A stretch of DNA of 60,000 bases from Membranipora membranacea (GCA_914767715.1 OU612074.1:18650062-18710061), one strand, 5' to 3'. Positions 12,601 to 25,209 are shown, counted from the first letter of the stretch. Made by a program: numbers and translations. Notes: generated by a model not told the origin, from the sequence alone.

Positions 12601-15588
12601 GAGACTTACTACTTGGTGTGACGACCCGAGGTGAAATTCAACAAATAAGGGGCGGGAACGTCTTAGGTACTCAGACGAAATAATTGACTACGACCATCAG
12701 GAGATACTCATGCTTATAGTGTAGTCGTGATGACAGTGTGATGAGCATGAGTATATCTTATAGAAAGAGCAGGTAGCCTTAGTCTTTTAATGGGGTGTAA
12801 TGTGATCACTCCGACTTTAATCGAGGGTGGGTGTACTTGAAGAACTAAGGCTAAATGATATTGATCTGACAGAAATACACATGGTAACTGTAAGCCACTG
12901 AGAATAGTTTGACAAGTTACAATGATATCTTCATTTTCTTTATGATGACCATGACCAGCTATTGCCATATGTTGTTTGTTTGGGAGCTGGAGACTGTAGA
13001 CAACTCTCCCATAGCTGGCCAATGCTCTTATCTGTGTAATTTGTTGACCCATTTTGGCCAAAAAGATACAAAAAAATATATTGTCCTAAGCTACAGCAGT
13101 GAGGAGGTAATCTGATTGTGAGTTGCTACCTCAACCACCATTTAAACAACCAAAAGGTTTTGAACATCTTGAAAATGCACAAATGCTTACGCACATTTTA
13201 TACAAACTCCGGGGGGGGGGGGGGGGACAATACCAATACTGTCATTGCGATTACAACTTTGCCAGTCAGCTACATACATTTACACTGAACATTCATTAAC
13301 ACTTGAATGTGATGCAATTGAAAGCATAATGAAACTACCCATTTGTAAGGACTCTGTTTTTCCCCCTGACCTCCTAAGTAACCAAGATGACCCAATATTG
13401 CACTTTATACATTATTAAAAAGGTGACAAACCTGATGCCATATAAGTCAATATCTTAACACATAATGGGTAAGAGTAGGGGTTGAACTCAAATTCAATTT
13501 TGATCCCTGGATGGCTCCGTCCTTTGCTCAATCTTGTTGAGAATTAAATTTTTCTAAGGACTCTGTTTTTTTCTCCTGGCAAACGCTGCTGCTCTTATCT
13601 TGCAGTATAAGCAGGGCTAACGTTCTGCTGACATATAAAACAACATTTGACACATAAAGTGTGTAGGTATGAGTAGGTGTTGAATCAATGTTTATCCCTG
13701 CATGATACAGTTTTTTGATTAAAACTGTAATGATGTTAGTCTTGACTCCTGCACTATTTGAATCACTGCTAACATCATGGCCTTTAGACTGTTGATATCG
13801 AGGTGCTCAATCAATAGTCTTTGTGCTCACGCTAATTCTCATCTCTGACTTTGCCGTGTCTGTGTCAGATTTGTATTATACGCCCTCCTTTGTTTGTCTG
13901 AATATTTCTTTGATTTGTAAGACTGCAAGCCTGGGTAACCTCAGTCCCTGGGGTTTGTCACAATTGAGAATAAAAATAGTATCAAACTTGAAATAATTCA
14001 ACAAACATTTTGCAACAACCTCATTCCATGTGTTAATATATGTCAAGTGAAAGTAATTGTAACAGAATGACATTTTATGCTGTTACATACATCAACAGAC
14101 TTAGGTCACAACTCAAGCTTTTAACTTTTGCATCATTTTTGAAGTGTCCCAGGGAGTCGTAAAATTTCTCATATTTTAGATTTCAGGAGCAATATGTCCC
14201 TAAGTAGCAAAAACTTTTGCCCAAGCTCCCCAAACTTTCAGAGCTTGTGAAAAATCCTTACAGCTGCATGGATAGAAAGAATTTCTTTCAGTTGGAACAG
14301 TTTGCATGTCATTGGCAAATTACTCAGCGACAAGCTATATCAAAAATCGAGGTTTGTCATGTCGTATGACTAAAATCCATGTACACGGTACACTCAACAT
14401 GTAGGATAAGAGGCTTGTCAGTAGAGGGGGCGTAACCTGTTATGCAGGCCCCATGATTAGAAATTATATTATTATCATCAATAATACTGGGTCATTTATC
14501 CGAAAAGAAATAAAATCAGTTGGGATCATAGTTGGAAACAAAGAACACATATACTATTCTACTAGTCACATACATTATCGGTAAAGTTAAATGTCTTTAG
14601 AGTTCATATTGTCTGGTTGGTAGCCAGCTATTCAAATCTGTTAAACAGCCAGTTACTATCTTCTTCCAACCCCACTGAAACACTTAATTTTGCTCCTACC
14701 AATATTTAGGTTACAATCACAGGACGACAAAGATCCTTGTTACAACCTCACTAGTGACCGTCCTGCAATGAGCAGACTAATCCCAAATGAGCAGGAGCTG
14801 AACATGAGTAATTTGTACTATAGAGGGATGGTGACAGCACATGACTCATGTTTTATATCAAAAGACATGTGTCGCGTGGTGGAATGCATACTACAGCATG
14901 TTGTATCCCCTTTTCTTGTGTACTAATAGTAATTGGTTTGTGTTGACAGGTCGGTGATTTTGGACTTGCTCGAGAGTATGGATCTCCCCTGAAGCCGTAC
15001 ACCCCTGTGGTTGTGACGTTGTGGTATCGCGCCCCTGAGCTCTTACTGGGTTGTAAGCAGTACAGTACACCCATAGACATGTGGTCGGTGGGGGCTATCT
15101 TCGCTGAGATGCTGCTGATGAAACCTCTGTGGCCCGGGAAAACTGAAATAGATGAACTAAATAAGATTTTCAAGGTATGTTTGATAATTTTAGGCGGCTA
15201 CTATTAAACAAATCACTGAACTATAATAATAAATATACTTTATTTGCTATTCAGTGCCCCTGACATTAAGATCTAAGATACATGAAACAACTCATCTGTT
15301 TAGCGCTCCCTTGTACTAGGTACCTTCTCTCATTGTATTTTACTTGCTCTGTTTCATGAAAAAAGTTGAGCAAGAATATAACTTAAGACCTTTTAGACTT
15401 TTATCTTGTCACCCCCCCCCCCCCCACCTCATGCTCAAGCTCTCAGTATTTATGGCAATCAGTGGCCGGAGAAGAAGTTCGTCATTCCACACATGCTTGG
15501 AAGAGCCAGCTAACTTTTATTCAGCCTGATTGCTATTCATTCCGTTGGGAACTCAATAATAATAATATTGTATCTTATTTACAAATAC

Positions 15589-15621
<33 letters not shown>

Positions 15622-18600
15622 TATAGCCGCCCTAGTTCATTTAGGCTTCTTTTACAACATCCCGTTTGTGGTAATTATAGCCTAGTGTATCAGAGATTTA
15701 CACGCTTAGTGATGATCACAAGAGTCAGCACGATTTTTAACATGACATTTTGTGTCATGATTACGATGGCGATTCCCCAGGAGGGTGACGTTGTGTCAGG
15801 GGGATTACATAACATACAGGATTTAACCTACTTTATGGTGTTACGTTATGACTTATATGATCTAGTTTAGTCACAAGTGTGTCATGTTTTTATTACCTAG
15901 GATCATTTCACTCACACCTACTGAAAAATCGGAGTATGATTGATATAAATATAGAATCATGCAATAATCATTCACATTGATTGGATTTTTCCTCTACCAA
16001 CAACATGCCTGGCTTTCTATGCTGGCCCGAGCATAAATACACATAACAAAAAATTCAGTTTGTAACAGAAATTAAATATAAAGAAATGAAATAATGGTGA
16101 GATGGTATTGTCGCGTTGTTGCATATTTACTGTATCACAGTTGTCATATTTCTGTGATCCAGTTGTGATGGAATTGTGGGACAGTTGTGATATTTGTGAT
16201 AATATGGTTATTTGTAGGACTTGGGTACACCAAATGAGAAGATATGGCCAGGAGTAAGTAAGCTACCAGCCATGCAGAAGTGTACGTTCACAGACTATGC
16301 TTATAACACTCTGAAGACGAGATTCCCTGCAGGATTACTCGATGATACCGGCTATGATCTCCTAAACAAGTTAGTGAATCAAATTAAAATGCTGGAAATC
16401 TGAAACCTGGACCGATTATTACTGACAAAATTTTGTTCGTTTCAGTTGCACTAAATATACGCCAGAGACCATAATAAACTGCTAGTTCTGGATACTAGGT
16501 GGTGGCGCAACTCAGCTTGTGTTTTTAAAGCAGAAAAGTAAATTTGTAATTCGAAAGTCCGATACTTACCATCCCGATGATAATTTTCAAGATCAAAATT
16601 CAAAAAGGCCTGTAAGTGGAAAAAGGACAAAGCGCTGTAGGAGGTTTTAATAAATCTATATTCTATACTATAATTCTTAATAGGAGTTGCCCTACAATCT
16701 TCGAAGAGAGGACAATACTATATACTGGGTGGCCTTTTGTAAAAACTGTCATACAAACTATTGGCTCATTAGACAATGTCATGGTGTATGTTTCTGAAAC
16801 AATCCCCCCTCTTATACCTGTTCCCACTGTCTAGTAGGAACTCGCATCCGATAAGTCATCTGATTTTTATGGCATTACGTTGGAAGACCATTGAGAAACA
16901 ATGTATTTCTTAGTCCATATCCATAGCAATAGTCTTTGAATAGTGAATAATGAATATGAATAAGTGAATCTCAAGCTTTCTTACTTTTTGTGTGCTAACT
17001 TGGCCGAACCTTCTGTATTTTAGGCAGATGTATAATTTCTCTTCACATTACCATGTTGATTTACTTTTTAGATTTTTGACCTATGACCCCACGAGGAGAT
17101 GGTCAGCTGATGACGCAAAGCAACATGATTATTTCAACGCACATCCACTTCCTGTTGACCCGTCTCTCTTCCCGACATGGCCGGCGAGAAGTGAGCAACC
17201 TCGGGGGAAGAGACAAGAGACCCCCAAACCACCGAGCGGCGGACAAGCCTTCAAACTACTGGTACATATTAATGTCAGAGGCTGTTTGCTTTGTAATTAT
17301 ATTGATTGTGAGCATAGCTAAGTCAAGTATTCACCCTTCTGTCGAGTAATACATTGTGTGAAATAAGCATGATTTACTCGGGCTGAGGTCACAAACATTG
17401 ATTTCCAACGGTTTTTCTTATTAAGAGTTCACTGTTGGAAGTGCATCAGGCGAGAAAGTAAGAAAATTTAAGGGGTCAATGTAACCTGTTTGAGCAACAA
17501 ACTTTTCTGAAAAATACACAAGTGACCTGTTCGTTTTGCTATAGAAAAAACCTCATATTGCCTCTGTGTTAGACAAGACATATCTATGGAAATTATGTGT
17601 TAATGTGAAGGAAACAGACCCTGGAATATTCAGAATTACCTGGATCTCTGCAGGGTTCTCAAGCAGTGCTCCAAAAACAAATATATATATTTGAAAGTAA
17701 TAAAGTGTATGTTTGGTAGGAAATTATTGGAAATTTAATTTCTTTCACAAGGAAATGTGATTGCCATTAATCCTGCTTCAAATTAATAAGAAGACCAGAT
17801 GGCTTAAGCTTCAAACTCGAACTATGAACTTGTAAGTCATTTCCCTTGTTTCGGCTCAAAGGGTTGATCAGTTTGAGACAGGCCACACTTTCAACTCAAG
17901 CTTTTCCCGATAACAGGTTGATGTCACCCGATCCCGCATCTAATATAATTTCCTGCGTCTCCTAGCTGACCGAAAAGTCATTGAAATGTAGATCTCAGTA
18001 AGGATTAGAAATTATTGATCATTAATTAACTTAATTAGTTATTTATTGATTTCTCAAGTATTGGATTTCCCTAGATCAGGATTGCTGCTAGATCTCGCAA
18101 AGTGTATACAAAATTTATAGAGACATCAAACTGCATTACAACATTGCATCAATCTGTTCAATTACTAATATACAAATATCGCACTAAGTTTCATCAGTTT
18201 AGTGTATTTTCAGTTTGTGTTCAGCGCCTGATGCAAAGCATTTTCCGCTGCTTATAAGGTCTTTTTATAAAAATATGTGTCCATCCTAGATCAAGCCTTA
18301 TCACACAGCCACACAAAAGATAGTGGCCGCGTGACAAGGCTGCCTAGATCATGAACAGGAGTGTCATTTTTTTCTTTATTTTTCTGTGCAGGTGTCGATG
18401 ACTGTTTATCAGTGTTGGCCTATAAATACAAAGGTCCTATATATAGAGGCCAAGCTGTCAACATGTTACCTTGTTGTTTTACACATTGATACCTTATTAG
18501 GCCTGGTACTCACACAGAGTATCACATGGTACAGGATGCCACGCTTCTCGCCTCCTCTCTCTATAAATATATGTTCCATTTTTATTCTGGAGCAGAATAA

Positions 18601-19246
18601 GTCCTTAGGACTTGTACCCAAAAACAGTGATATCGATAAAATACGGTGTAGAATTAAAAATATGTGTAACTTCTGTGGGAATAGAGAAGTTTTCACACGA
18701 CGGACGCACGCACAGCTTTTTATGAGAGAAAAGATTATTTATACACTATAATTTTATCTATTGATGTGTTTGTCTTACTTACTAGGATGGAGGGTAGAAA
18801 TTTAGTAATGACAGTATAGCAGTGGTTGCAAAATCAGTAATTTATAGTTGATGATGAATGTGTATAGATTTGACTCAAGTTGTTTCCCGTTTTTGTCCTC
18901 CGAATATTAATAATAAATATTCATGTTTATTGTGAAGTGATAAGCTATGTTCATTCGGTATCAGGGAATATTCTTTATTCAAATATGGCAGATTCAATTT
19001 TAAAAAGGCAATATTTTCATGTTTAATAATGAATTTGGCCGCACCCAATGTTAATTCATCAGATTTTTAATTGAGCAAATCTGAAGGAACATTAGTCTTA
19101 TCTATAATTATTGAAAAGAAAGGAAAAAAAAATTATAATTTAATACTTTTTTCTTATTGTTTGTTTAGAATGAGGAGCCTGCTGGAGGATTTCATCTTGG
19201 AACGTCGGCTCCCACGGCGTCTACTGGATTCAACCTCAAGTTCTAA
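3626..19246 (+). CDS. CDK11: Cyclin-dependent kinase 11 (PITSLRE kinase), 17 exons
   Basis: Ser/Thr kinase acting with L-type cyclins in transcription and pre-mRNA splicing (family knowledge). Exons: 3626-3690, 4351-4460, 5364-5538, 6211-6345, 6873-6979, 7573-7707, 8194-8306, 9323-9433, 9708-9944, 10256-10538, 11062-11183, 11755-11860, 12194-12315, 14950-15174, 16218-16369, 17072-17261, 19169-19246. All join in frame through GT-AG introns, giving 821 aa; the human protein is about 795. The N-terminal half is Arg/Asp/Ser-rich (RS-like), then acidic Glu/Ser tracts (about 280-410), then a Pro-rich linker and [10 protein letters not shown]. The kinase has the glycine loop GTYGVV (477-482), catalytic Lys497, signature PITSLRE (509-515), HRDLKTSN (Asp592), DFG (610-612) and WYRAPE. 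The C-terminus TGFNLKF matches animal CDK11. All catalytic residues are present. The first ATG in frame with the acidic N-terminus was chosen. The kinase assignment is certain; exact N-terminal exons are slightly less so. Confidence 0.95.
5050..5142 (+). CDS. Possible cassette exon of CDK11 (31 codons)
   Basis: In the intron between 4460 and 5364 a segment is bounded by CTAG and GTAGAA, is 93 bases long, is open and keeps phase with both neighbours (starts with two bases, ends with one). Included, it would add 31 residues beginning with [10 protein letters not shown] and extend the protein to 852 aa. A shorter 15-base version ending at 5064 (donor GTAAGC) also preserves the frame. The acceptor tract is moderate and the donor is not ideal, so use is uncertain. 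Confidence 0.3.
5881..5933 (+). repeat. 5S rRNA-like fragment (SINE3-type relic or pseudogene)
   Basis: Within a CDK11 intron the sequence CGTTGTGATCGGAAGCTAAG followed by TTGGGTATGGGG and, further on, GAGGGATGG resembles the internal promoter region of animal 5S rRNA (…GATCTCGGAAGCTAAGCAGGG…) with small deletions and substitutions. The 5' half is not recognisable. A 5S-derived SINE or a decayed 5S pseudogene would explain it. Confidence 0.4.
7263..7555. repeat. Degenerate minisatellite, GCTATGACCTAGT unit
   Basis: In the CDK11 intron before the exon at 7573, the motif GCTATGAC plus a short variable tail recurs many times. The core at about 7378-7437 has exact copies at a 13-base period (ATGACC at 7381, 7394, 7407, 7420). 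Outer copies are degenerate (CTATGACACTGTG and similar). Confidence 0.85.
10021..10100. repeat. Perfect 80-bp palindrome
   Basis: The two 40-base halves are exact reverse complements with no spacer: 10021-10060 begins ATACATAAATATAGTATCGT and 10061-10100 ends with its complement. The centre is an AT alternation. It lies in the CDK11 intron between exons at 9944 and 10256. Such perfect arms suggest a recent foldback or MITE, or an assembly fold at a polymorphic TA repeat. Confidence 0.95.
11500..11682. repeat. Degenerate MITE-like inverted repeat
   Basis: Outer sequence GCGTTGATTTTGATCAAATG, then GGGGCCCGCCTAGATCAAG, is mirrored by CTTGATCCAGGGCCCACACG and TCAACACATTG on the right. Inner parts (TTGCTCCCAATCTGCTGG versus CCAGTGGAGATGGGGCAA) pair as well. 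The arms are about 75-80 bases with several mismatches and a short loop. It lies in a CDK11 intron. Confidence 0.65.
12388..12872. mobile_element. MITE-like element with ~60-bp inverted ends
   Basis: The left end (ATCAGATCATTTGGCCTT, then TCAAGTACACCCACCCTC) is matched in inverse orientation on the right (GAGGGTGGGTGTACTTGA, then AGGCTAAATGATATTGATCTGA). The interior has no coding frame and includes smaller inverted pieces (TACTCATGC versus GCATGAGTA, 12704-12752). It sits in the long CDK11 intron 12316-14949. A related interior piece (TTGGTGTGACGACCCGAG, about 12614-12631) recurs inverted near 30553. Confidence 0.6.
13211..13226 (+). repeat. Run of 16 G
   Basis: Uninterrupted G run in a CDK11 intron. 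Similar runs occur at 15412-15425 (14 C) and 41329-41343 (15 G). Lengths may be unreliable in assembly. Confidence 0.9.
15585..15619. repeat. TA/TG dinucleotide microsatellite
   Basis: Alternating TA of more than 20 bases, followed by TGTGTGTG, in the CDK11 intron between 15174 and 16218. Confidence 0.85.
18294..18342. repeat. Short hairpin repeat, AGCCTTGTCA family, copy 1
   Basis: AGCCTTATCACACAGCC is followed about 15 bases later by GGCCGCGTGACAAGGCT, its imperfect reverse complement. Related hairpins occur at 39371-39414 and 44354-44405, so this is a dispersed family rather than a chance stem. Confidence 0.7.
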
Positions 19247-20459
19247 ATAACCCGGCGAAGGAGGGCCAAGAGTCTGGAGGGCACAGACTGAAATTACACA
19301 AATCCCTCTCACCACAGGTTTGAAGGCTGCCGATGCGACGGTACTGATAATATTCGTTATGGATGAGGTTTGACTGGCTGGCCTAAGAGTGACCAGCTCA
19401 AATGAATGTAAAATCTGATAGAAAAAAACATATTGTATTATTTTAATATTATCAATACACTGCCTTTGAATGAGAATTTTAATACAGCGATTACAATGTT
19501 GGTATCATTGGGTTACTGAAAACGATTTATTTTGTTGTTTTTCATGTGACTCCATGGCTAAAGTAGCTGTTTTAAAGCTGAACTCCTCTCAAATTGTTAT
19601 ATAGCAGACCAAGTTTACTTTTTTTGTAAATACAAACAGGATCAAAACTAAATACACAGTCAAAATTCATGTTATCAAATAATCAAGCGCCTATTTCTAG
19701 CATTTATCACTCTAAGTATTTTTCTTGAAGTAGCGCTGCTGGTCCAGAACAACCTTATACATGTTGAATTTGTATGACTGATTATCATATAAGTAAATAC
19801 AATGAATCGTTCTACCTAGAGCTATTCATAGAAGGTCGGGTGGGAGAAGTAATCATGTCATATGACTACTTTTGTTGTTTTGTTTACACCTCAAAACAAG
19901 GAAGCAAACCTGTGGCAAGGCTATGGGAGAAGGTTTTGATGATTCCAATGATTGAAGGATTCAATACTTTGCGATCATTGAATGAAAACGAGTCAAACTA
20001 TGCACTTTAACGAGTGTGACGGAACGTGTCTCATTTAAATAAATATAATTTAAACCGACTTGTTTTCAAATAAGATTTTCTCTGCGACAAAGTTACAGCT
20101 ACAACTTCATTTGTTTTTGCTGGTTTTAATTGCTGCTTGTTATTATTTCAGACGAAGATATCCGAGGGTCATTATAAATGTCAGCGGGAATATTATAATC
20201 AACAGCCAGCAAACTAAATAAGAAAAAAAATAGCATATGAGGAAATCTCAGTAAACAGCCGGTCTGCGAAGATATCATTAAATCTCACTGATTAAATAAG
20301 AGATCTGGTAACAAATTTATATTAGGCTGGGATGAGATCATTTAGATTCCGACGTATCACTTTACGTCAGTCAAAAATTACGAAATAATAAATGAAGTTC
20401 TATAATTATTTCAATGTATTTGAGAAAATGTCTAAACAAATATTATTACATGGATGTAA

Positions 20460-22015
20460 TCATGAATTATTTGCCTCAGTCTTGAAAAGTTGAATCAGAG
20501 CTTGCAGGTCTCCGACTGATGCTTTCTCTTGTGTCGGTGCTGGCGTTGTTGTTGTGTTTATCTTGGAATGTCCTGATGGTGCCTCTTTGCCCACAACACT
20601 CAGCATTTGAGTCAATCGTTGTCTGAAGTATGCTTTGAGGTTCAAATACTTGGACTCAAAATCGTCGCCATCCTTCATAGCAAAGGTGCGATGGATGTTG
20701 TTCAATTTTTGCTGTTCCAAAAGTCTAATCACCGGTTTATTAGAGAATCGATGAAAGTCTACAAATGGAATAGGGGCATCACTCTGGGCAATCTCATCAA
20801 CTTCTCTATAGAATGCCTCCACTTCATCATCAAGCGCCTCAGATGATAAATGGTAGTTTTCTTCGTGGCTAAGAACAGCGTTGTTCATCTTTAATATACT
20901 TCTCTTGCGGCGTTTTGAAGGTGCCTCGCAGTACTCTGCAAATTCGTTACTTGTGCAGTGATGCACGCAACATTCACAAACAATACCTTGGGGGTTGTTT
21001 CTTTTTCTTACTAGAAATGCATTTGCAGAACTTGGGCTATTAAAGATGGCGGCACCTTTTTCCTTGCTGCTGGTTAAATCTGAAAGGAAAATAACAGATT
21101 TGGTGAAATAATGTACTTGTCTGTTTTGTTCAGTGTTTTGATAGCTTCTACACAACGTACTACTACTAGTATGCATTGATTCATGATTCACATATTCTGG
21201 AAGATGACTACCGAAAAACCAGAGCAATACTGAGCCTGGCAGCTAGTTTTACAGTAGTTAAGCAATATTTTACACTGAAAGAGCTCATAACGCATCAGGG
21301 TAAAAATTATGTATAGTGTTGTACATCTATGAGGTATTTTTTCCTAGTGCTGTACCTTCCCAATAACTCAGTGAATTAAATGCGACTTTCCCCCAGATAA
21401 GGGCTGAGCATTGCAATTGTAATGTTATAACGTACATAATTTTTACCAAAAACTGCTATGAACTTTGTCAGTGTAAAGATATCCCATCGCTACTGCAGAC
21501 TATATATGGCTATGGTCTTTTGGTAGTCTTTACACTATGATAATCATATTTTATTTTTTGGAAATTAGTGTTTCTTAATGATCAATGCAGCTTTTTGTGG
21601 AATAATATTTGTGATGAGTAGAGTTCTTGCAGGAAGTAAAGTTTGCTGACAGCTAATAGCTAACACTTATTCACCCTCTATACTTACTTTACTTACTTTA
21701 TACTATATACCTCATCATAGCCAAATTTTTTTGTCGCCTACTTTTGTTCATCAAAGTGAAATTAATTCAAATTCCGACTTAAAACGTACCTCTCCTCTTC
21801 CTGCCGGATGTGACTACCAGAGACAGCCCCTTTTTAGCGCAGATTCTGAACACCGTTTGAGTAAGCCGGCTGCTACACATACTCCTCGCACGATCTTCGT
21901 CTGAATTCGGTCTGTTCTGGAAATCGTCCAATGAACATGTGTGTTCGTATCCCGCTTCGGCCAGCAGCGTGACAGCCGAGAGACAAGCAGCGATCAAGGA
22001 ACCACCGAGTATCAT
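20460..22015 (-). CDS. Insulin-like peptide precursor, two exons
   Basis: Secreted insulin-family hormone precursor. Exons 22015-21790 and 21079-20460 join in phase 1 (donor GTACGT, acceptor CTTTCAG), giving 281 aa. In order: signal peptide (about 1-21); B region with Cys27, Cys47 and Cys59 (C-X11-C, the insulin B spacing); GRKRR (71-75) cleavage site; short C peptide; VRKR (99-102); A chain (about 103-126) with the exact insulin spacing Cys112, Cys113, Cys117, Cys126 and the GIV start; then SKRRKR (130-135) and a 146-residue C-terminal extension. The extra Cys110 (A4) and Cys27 can form the fourth disulphide known in molluscan insulin-related peptides. The intron falls in the C peptide, as in other insulin genes. 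It would act through an insulin-type receptor tyrosine kinase (family knowledge). The long extension after a tribasic site is unusual and could be released as a separate peptide. It is convergent with CDK11. Confidence 0.9.
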
Positions 22016-22894
22016 TGTTTACTGAGGTTAGTGTTTTTCTGTGATGTGATGTCCCTTGATGGAATGACAAAGCAGAGACTTATTATAGATTTATTTTCTT
22101 GGTCTGCGCTCTCCGTAGCCTCAATGAATTGTCATGTAGTTGAGATCTTCCTCTCAGCTTATATATGTGGGAATTATATGTACTGATATATTGTCCAATC
22201 AGAATAAAGATGTGATTCACACGTAATTTGATGTCTATCTGGTGCCTCTATCAGCGCATCAATAATAATACAAGCCTGTATTACACTGTACTATTGTACA
22301 TGTATTATGTACATCATTGAAAAATCAGCCATTTAATCCCACCTAATGTTGTGAACATTTTTTTTTGTCGCTCTCTGCTTCATATTTTCCATGTAGCTTA
22401 TGCTACCATCATACTTCCATTATCCTTCTTACTGTATGTAGTATGTTTTTATTCAAGTTGTTTTCTATATCTATGTTAATATATGTGTGGTCAAAACTTT
22501 GAGAAAACCTCAATAAATAAATAAATATATAGGACATGAGTTATTTCTTAATGTCGTCAAGTTCTCACCAGCTTTTCATCACTTGCATGAAAATGTAACA
22601 CCCAAAAATAGTAACTCCAATAGTAAGGGCATCCAGACTGGGAGTTCTGGACATGTTTATTCTGAGCCTCCCAAACTTTCTTGCGAAGAGCAGCAGCCTT
22701 GGAATTGGAACCCTGGCTAACCTGTCAACAGATGCTAGTCTCTGATCTAGATGTTTCTGTCAACAAGTCAACACGTCACACTCTTATCCTTGTAAAGAAT
22801 TTCCACTTCAAACTCTGTTTTGTAGGTTTGTTGACAGACAGACAAAACAAGACTTATTTCTGATCACATTTACCAGTCCAGCTTTATAGTCTCT

Positions 22895-23212
22895 AAGTCA
22901 TCATTGCGGAGAGGGTTGCCCCTCTAGAGAACAGGCACAGGGACCCATGGTACTCAAGCCGCACCCTATACCCTTGCCTGCCGGAATTCCGGCTACTCTT
23001 TTTAAGGCAGAGGGGGAGCTTTCTACTGCATGTGGGGTGTGCAAACACGCAGTGGACCTCCAGTATTTTTAGTCCCGTTCCGCAAGGACCTGGCTAGGAT
23101 GAATGGCTCGCCAGTACCAAATCAGAAATGACTGCCAGCGCCGGGAATTGAACCTGGACCACACAGATCACATGTCCGCACCCTTAACCATCAGACCACT
23201 CCTGACTCTCTT
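22895..23212 (-). mobile_element. tRNA-derived SINE
   Basis: On the minus strand a tRNA-like head carries an A-box-like TGGTCTGATGG (plus 23088-equivalent complement at 23188-23198) and a perfect B box GGTTCAATTCC within plus 23142-23154, 45 bases apart as in tRNA genes. A ~230-base non-tRNA body follows toward lower coordinates, including a GCCGGAATTCCGGC palindrome. Sequence before the A box does not fold as an intact tRNA. The 3' end is approximate. RNA polymerase III transcription is the family mechanism. Confidence 0.65.
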
Positions 23213-23859
23213 TATAGTCTTCACAACTTTATAGTATGTATTGTTCCAATCAGTATTTTATGACGGAGAGCAAACGTGCAGCCTGACCGCTATTAATCTC
23301 ATTTTTTTATTTTCTTCTAACATTTTCTTCTAACATTTTTTTCAAGCTGTTTTCACACATATGAAAACTTACTATTGGTCTTCAAAAAAAGCTGTGCAAG
23401 TCAAATTCAATAACTTGCATGTTGCCTTGAAGTCTCAAATAAATCAGATGCAGCTTTGCTGTAGGGCTCTTCCCGGCCCTGGATTTTCTTCACTCTCCGC
23501 TGTCGAGTATCGCTGTAATTTCTGTTGTTGCATAAATACAGACAAGCTGCCAATAGCACAGACACTTCATCATCACTTCATGGCACAAATATATCACGAT
23601 AGGTCAATAAACCAACTCGTAAACAGAGATTGATTGTAGTTGATCGAGAAAAAATGACAACATCAGTACATTGCATATGGCATCTTTGATTAGCATGAGG
23701 TGGGTGTGTGTGTCAGATCTTACATAATTGAGTAGGTACCCGCCGCACTGTTCTGATGCGCAATCATTTCTTTGACACAAACTCATCTTCTACTGCTATC
23801 TTAAATATCCAAATACTTCCCTAGCACTATGCATGTCTGCAACCCGGAAACATACTGGA

Positions 23860-24260
23860 AAATTTAAGAAATTTTCCATGGTGTATTTTTGGTTTTTCCT
23901 TTGCTTTTTCAGTTTTTTCCGGGTAATTTCCACGCGGCGATTTGGGAAGGTTTTCTAGGGGTACCAAATGACCCCGGATTTTATGATTTCTATTTGAGAT
24001 ATTTGGGTTGATTACACCCTGGAGATTTTCACCCTAGATATTTGAATACCGGAAAAATCAATCCTTATTCCACCCAGAATTACACAAGAAATATACAAGT
24101 TGATTTCAGAAATTCCATGCTTATTCAAGTCAATTTCTAGACAGCAATTTTCAAGGGGGTAGAATAAAACACCAGGGAGAATATTTCACCCTGGGAAAAG
24201 ACAACCTGGAAAAGTATGAGGAAATTGCTGGAAATTTGAAAAAAATTGCTTGGCATTATC
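23860..24260. repeat. Degenerate GGAAATTTCC / CCCTGGAAA repeat tract
   Basis: Short motifs such as TTTCCGGGTAATTTCC, TTTCACCCTAGATATTTG and CCCTGGGAAAAG recur in both orientations, with TTTCCGCGTTGCGATTTGG near 24280 echoing TTTCCACGCGGCGATTTGG near 23930. There is no long coding frame. It looks like an old, diverged repeat. Confidence 0.45.
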
Positions 24261-25209
24261 TGAATTTCTCCTGGTAATTTCCGCGTTGCGATTTGGATGA
24301 GAAGGGCAAGAGAGAAAGGGCAATTGTTTGGCGGAGGCCTGAGTATATTACATCAGTTTCAGTTTGCTGACTGGCCAATATATGTAGGTAGCTGTGCCTT
24401 GTATTGTTGGACTGCTTGAAGAAAATTCTACAACCCCATCTCACTAAACATTATTTCCGAATAGCGTCTTACCAGTTGCATTGCACATTTTCAATGATTT
24501 TAATCAGGCAAAATTATTACCACTGCTTTTGAGCATTCAAACTGGCAGGTTAATCTACATTGTTCATTGTTGATAGAAAATATTTCTATTTGAGATATGA
24601 TATATTCAAAGTTGGTTTCTTAACAAGGGAGACAATTACCGATGATTTGTTCGAAAATTGTTAATTATAGGATTAGTGTGTTTAATTTATAATCAGTCAA
24701 AAGGCCCATCGGCAAGTTATCTGTACAACAATGGCCTACTCAACACACATGCCTTTGTACACTGAAATATCATTCCCACTAGATAATAGATGGTAGTGGA
24801 TTACCTTGGGTGCACTCATGGACTTAATTAATAAGTCTATATGTACACGCATGGATTACTTGGTACTATACCAGTTTAATTAACAGAGACAAGCATTTAA
24901 ATTCAGTGGTACTACAGATTACTAACATAAATAAAGGCCAGGTTATGGAATCAATGAAATTTTGACTTCACTTTCACGAATCCTGCTGCAGTCTGACTAC
25001 TGACTACTGGACCCAATTGATGCCCCAGATGTGCTCCGACCTGCTTGCAAACTGAGAGTAACTTGGCGCTGCATATGGCAGCCACACCCTTAAGGCACCT
25101 GTATTTCTCAGTCCTCGGACAGAGCCAAACATGCAAGTTCAACCCACATTTAACCCAATCTGATGAAAAACATTATATCTTGACTTTATCCTGACCAGCC
25201 ACCTGGAAA

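Noticed and set aside
19774-20010. 78-codon frame downstream of CDK11
   Set aside because: It lies in the probable 3'UTR or intergenic gap, with no family features or splice sites. Chance frame.
20607-20846. Plus-strand frame across the insulin-like gene
   Set aside because: It is the antisense shadow of the well-supported hormone exon.
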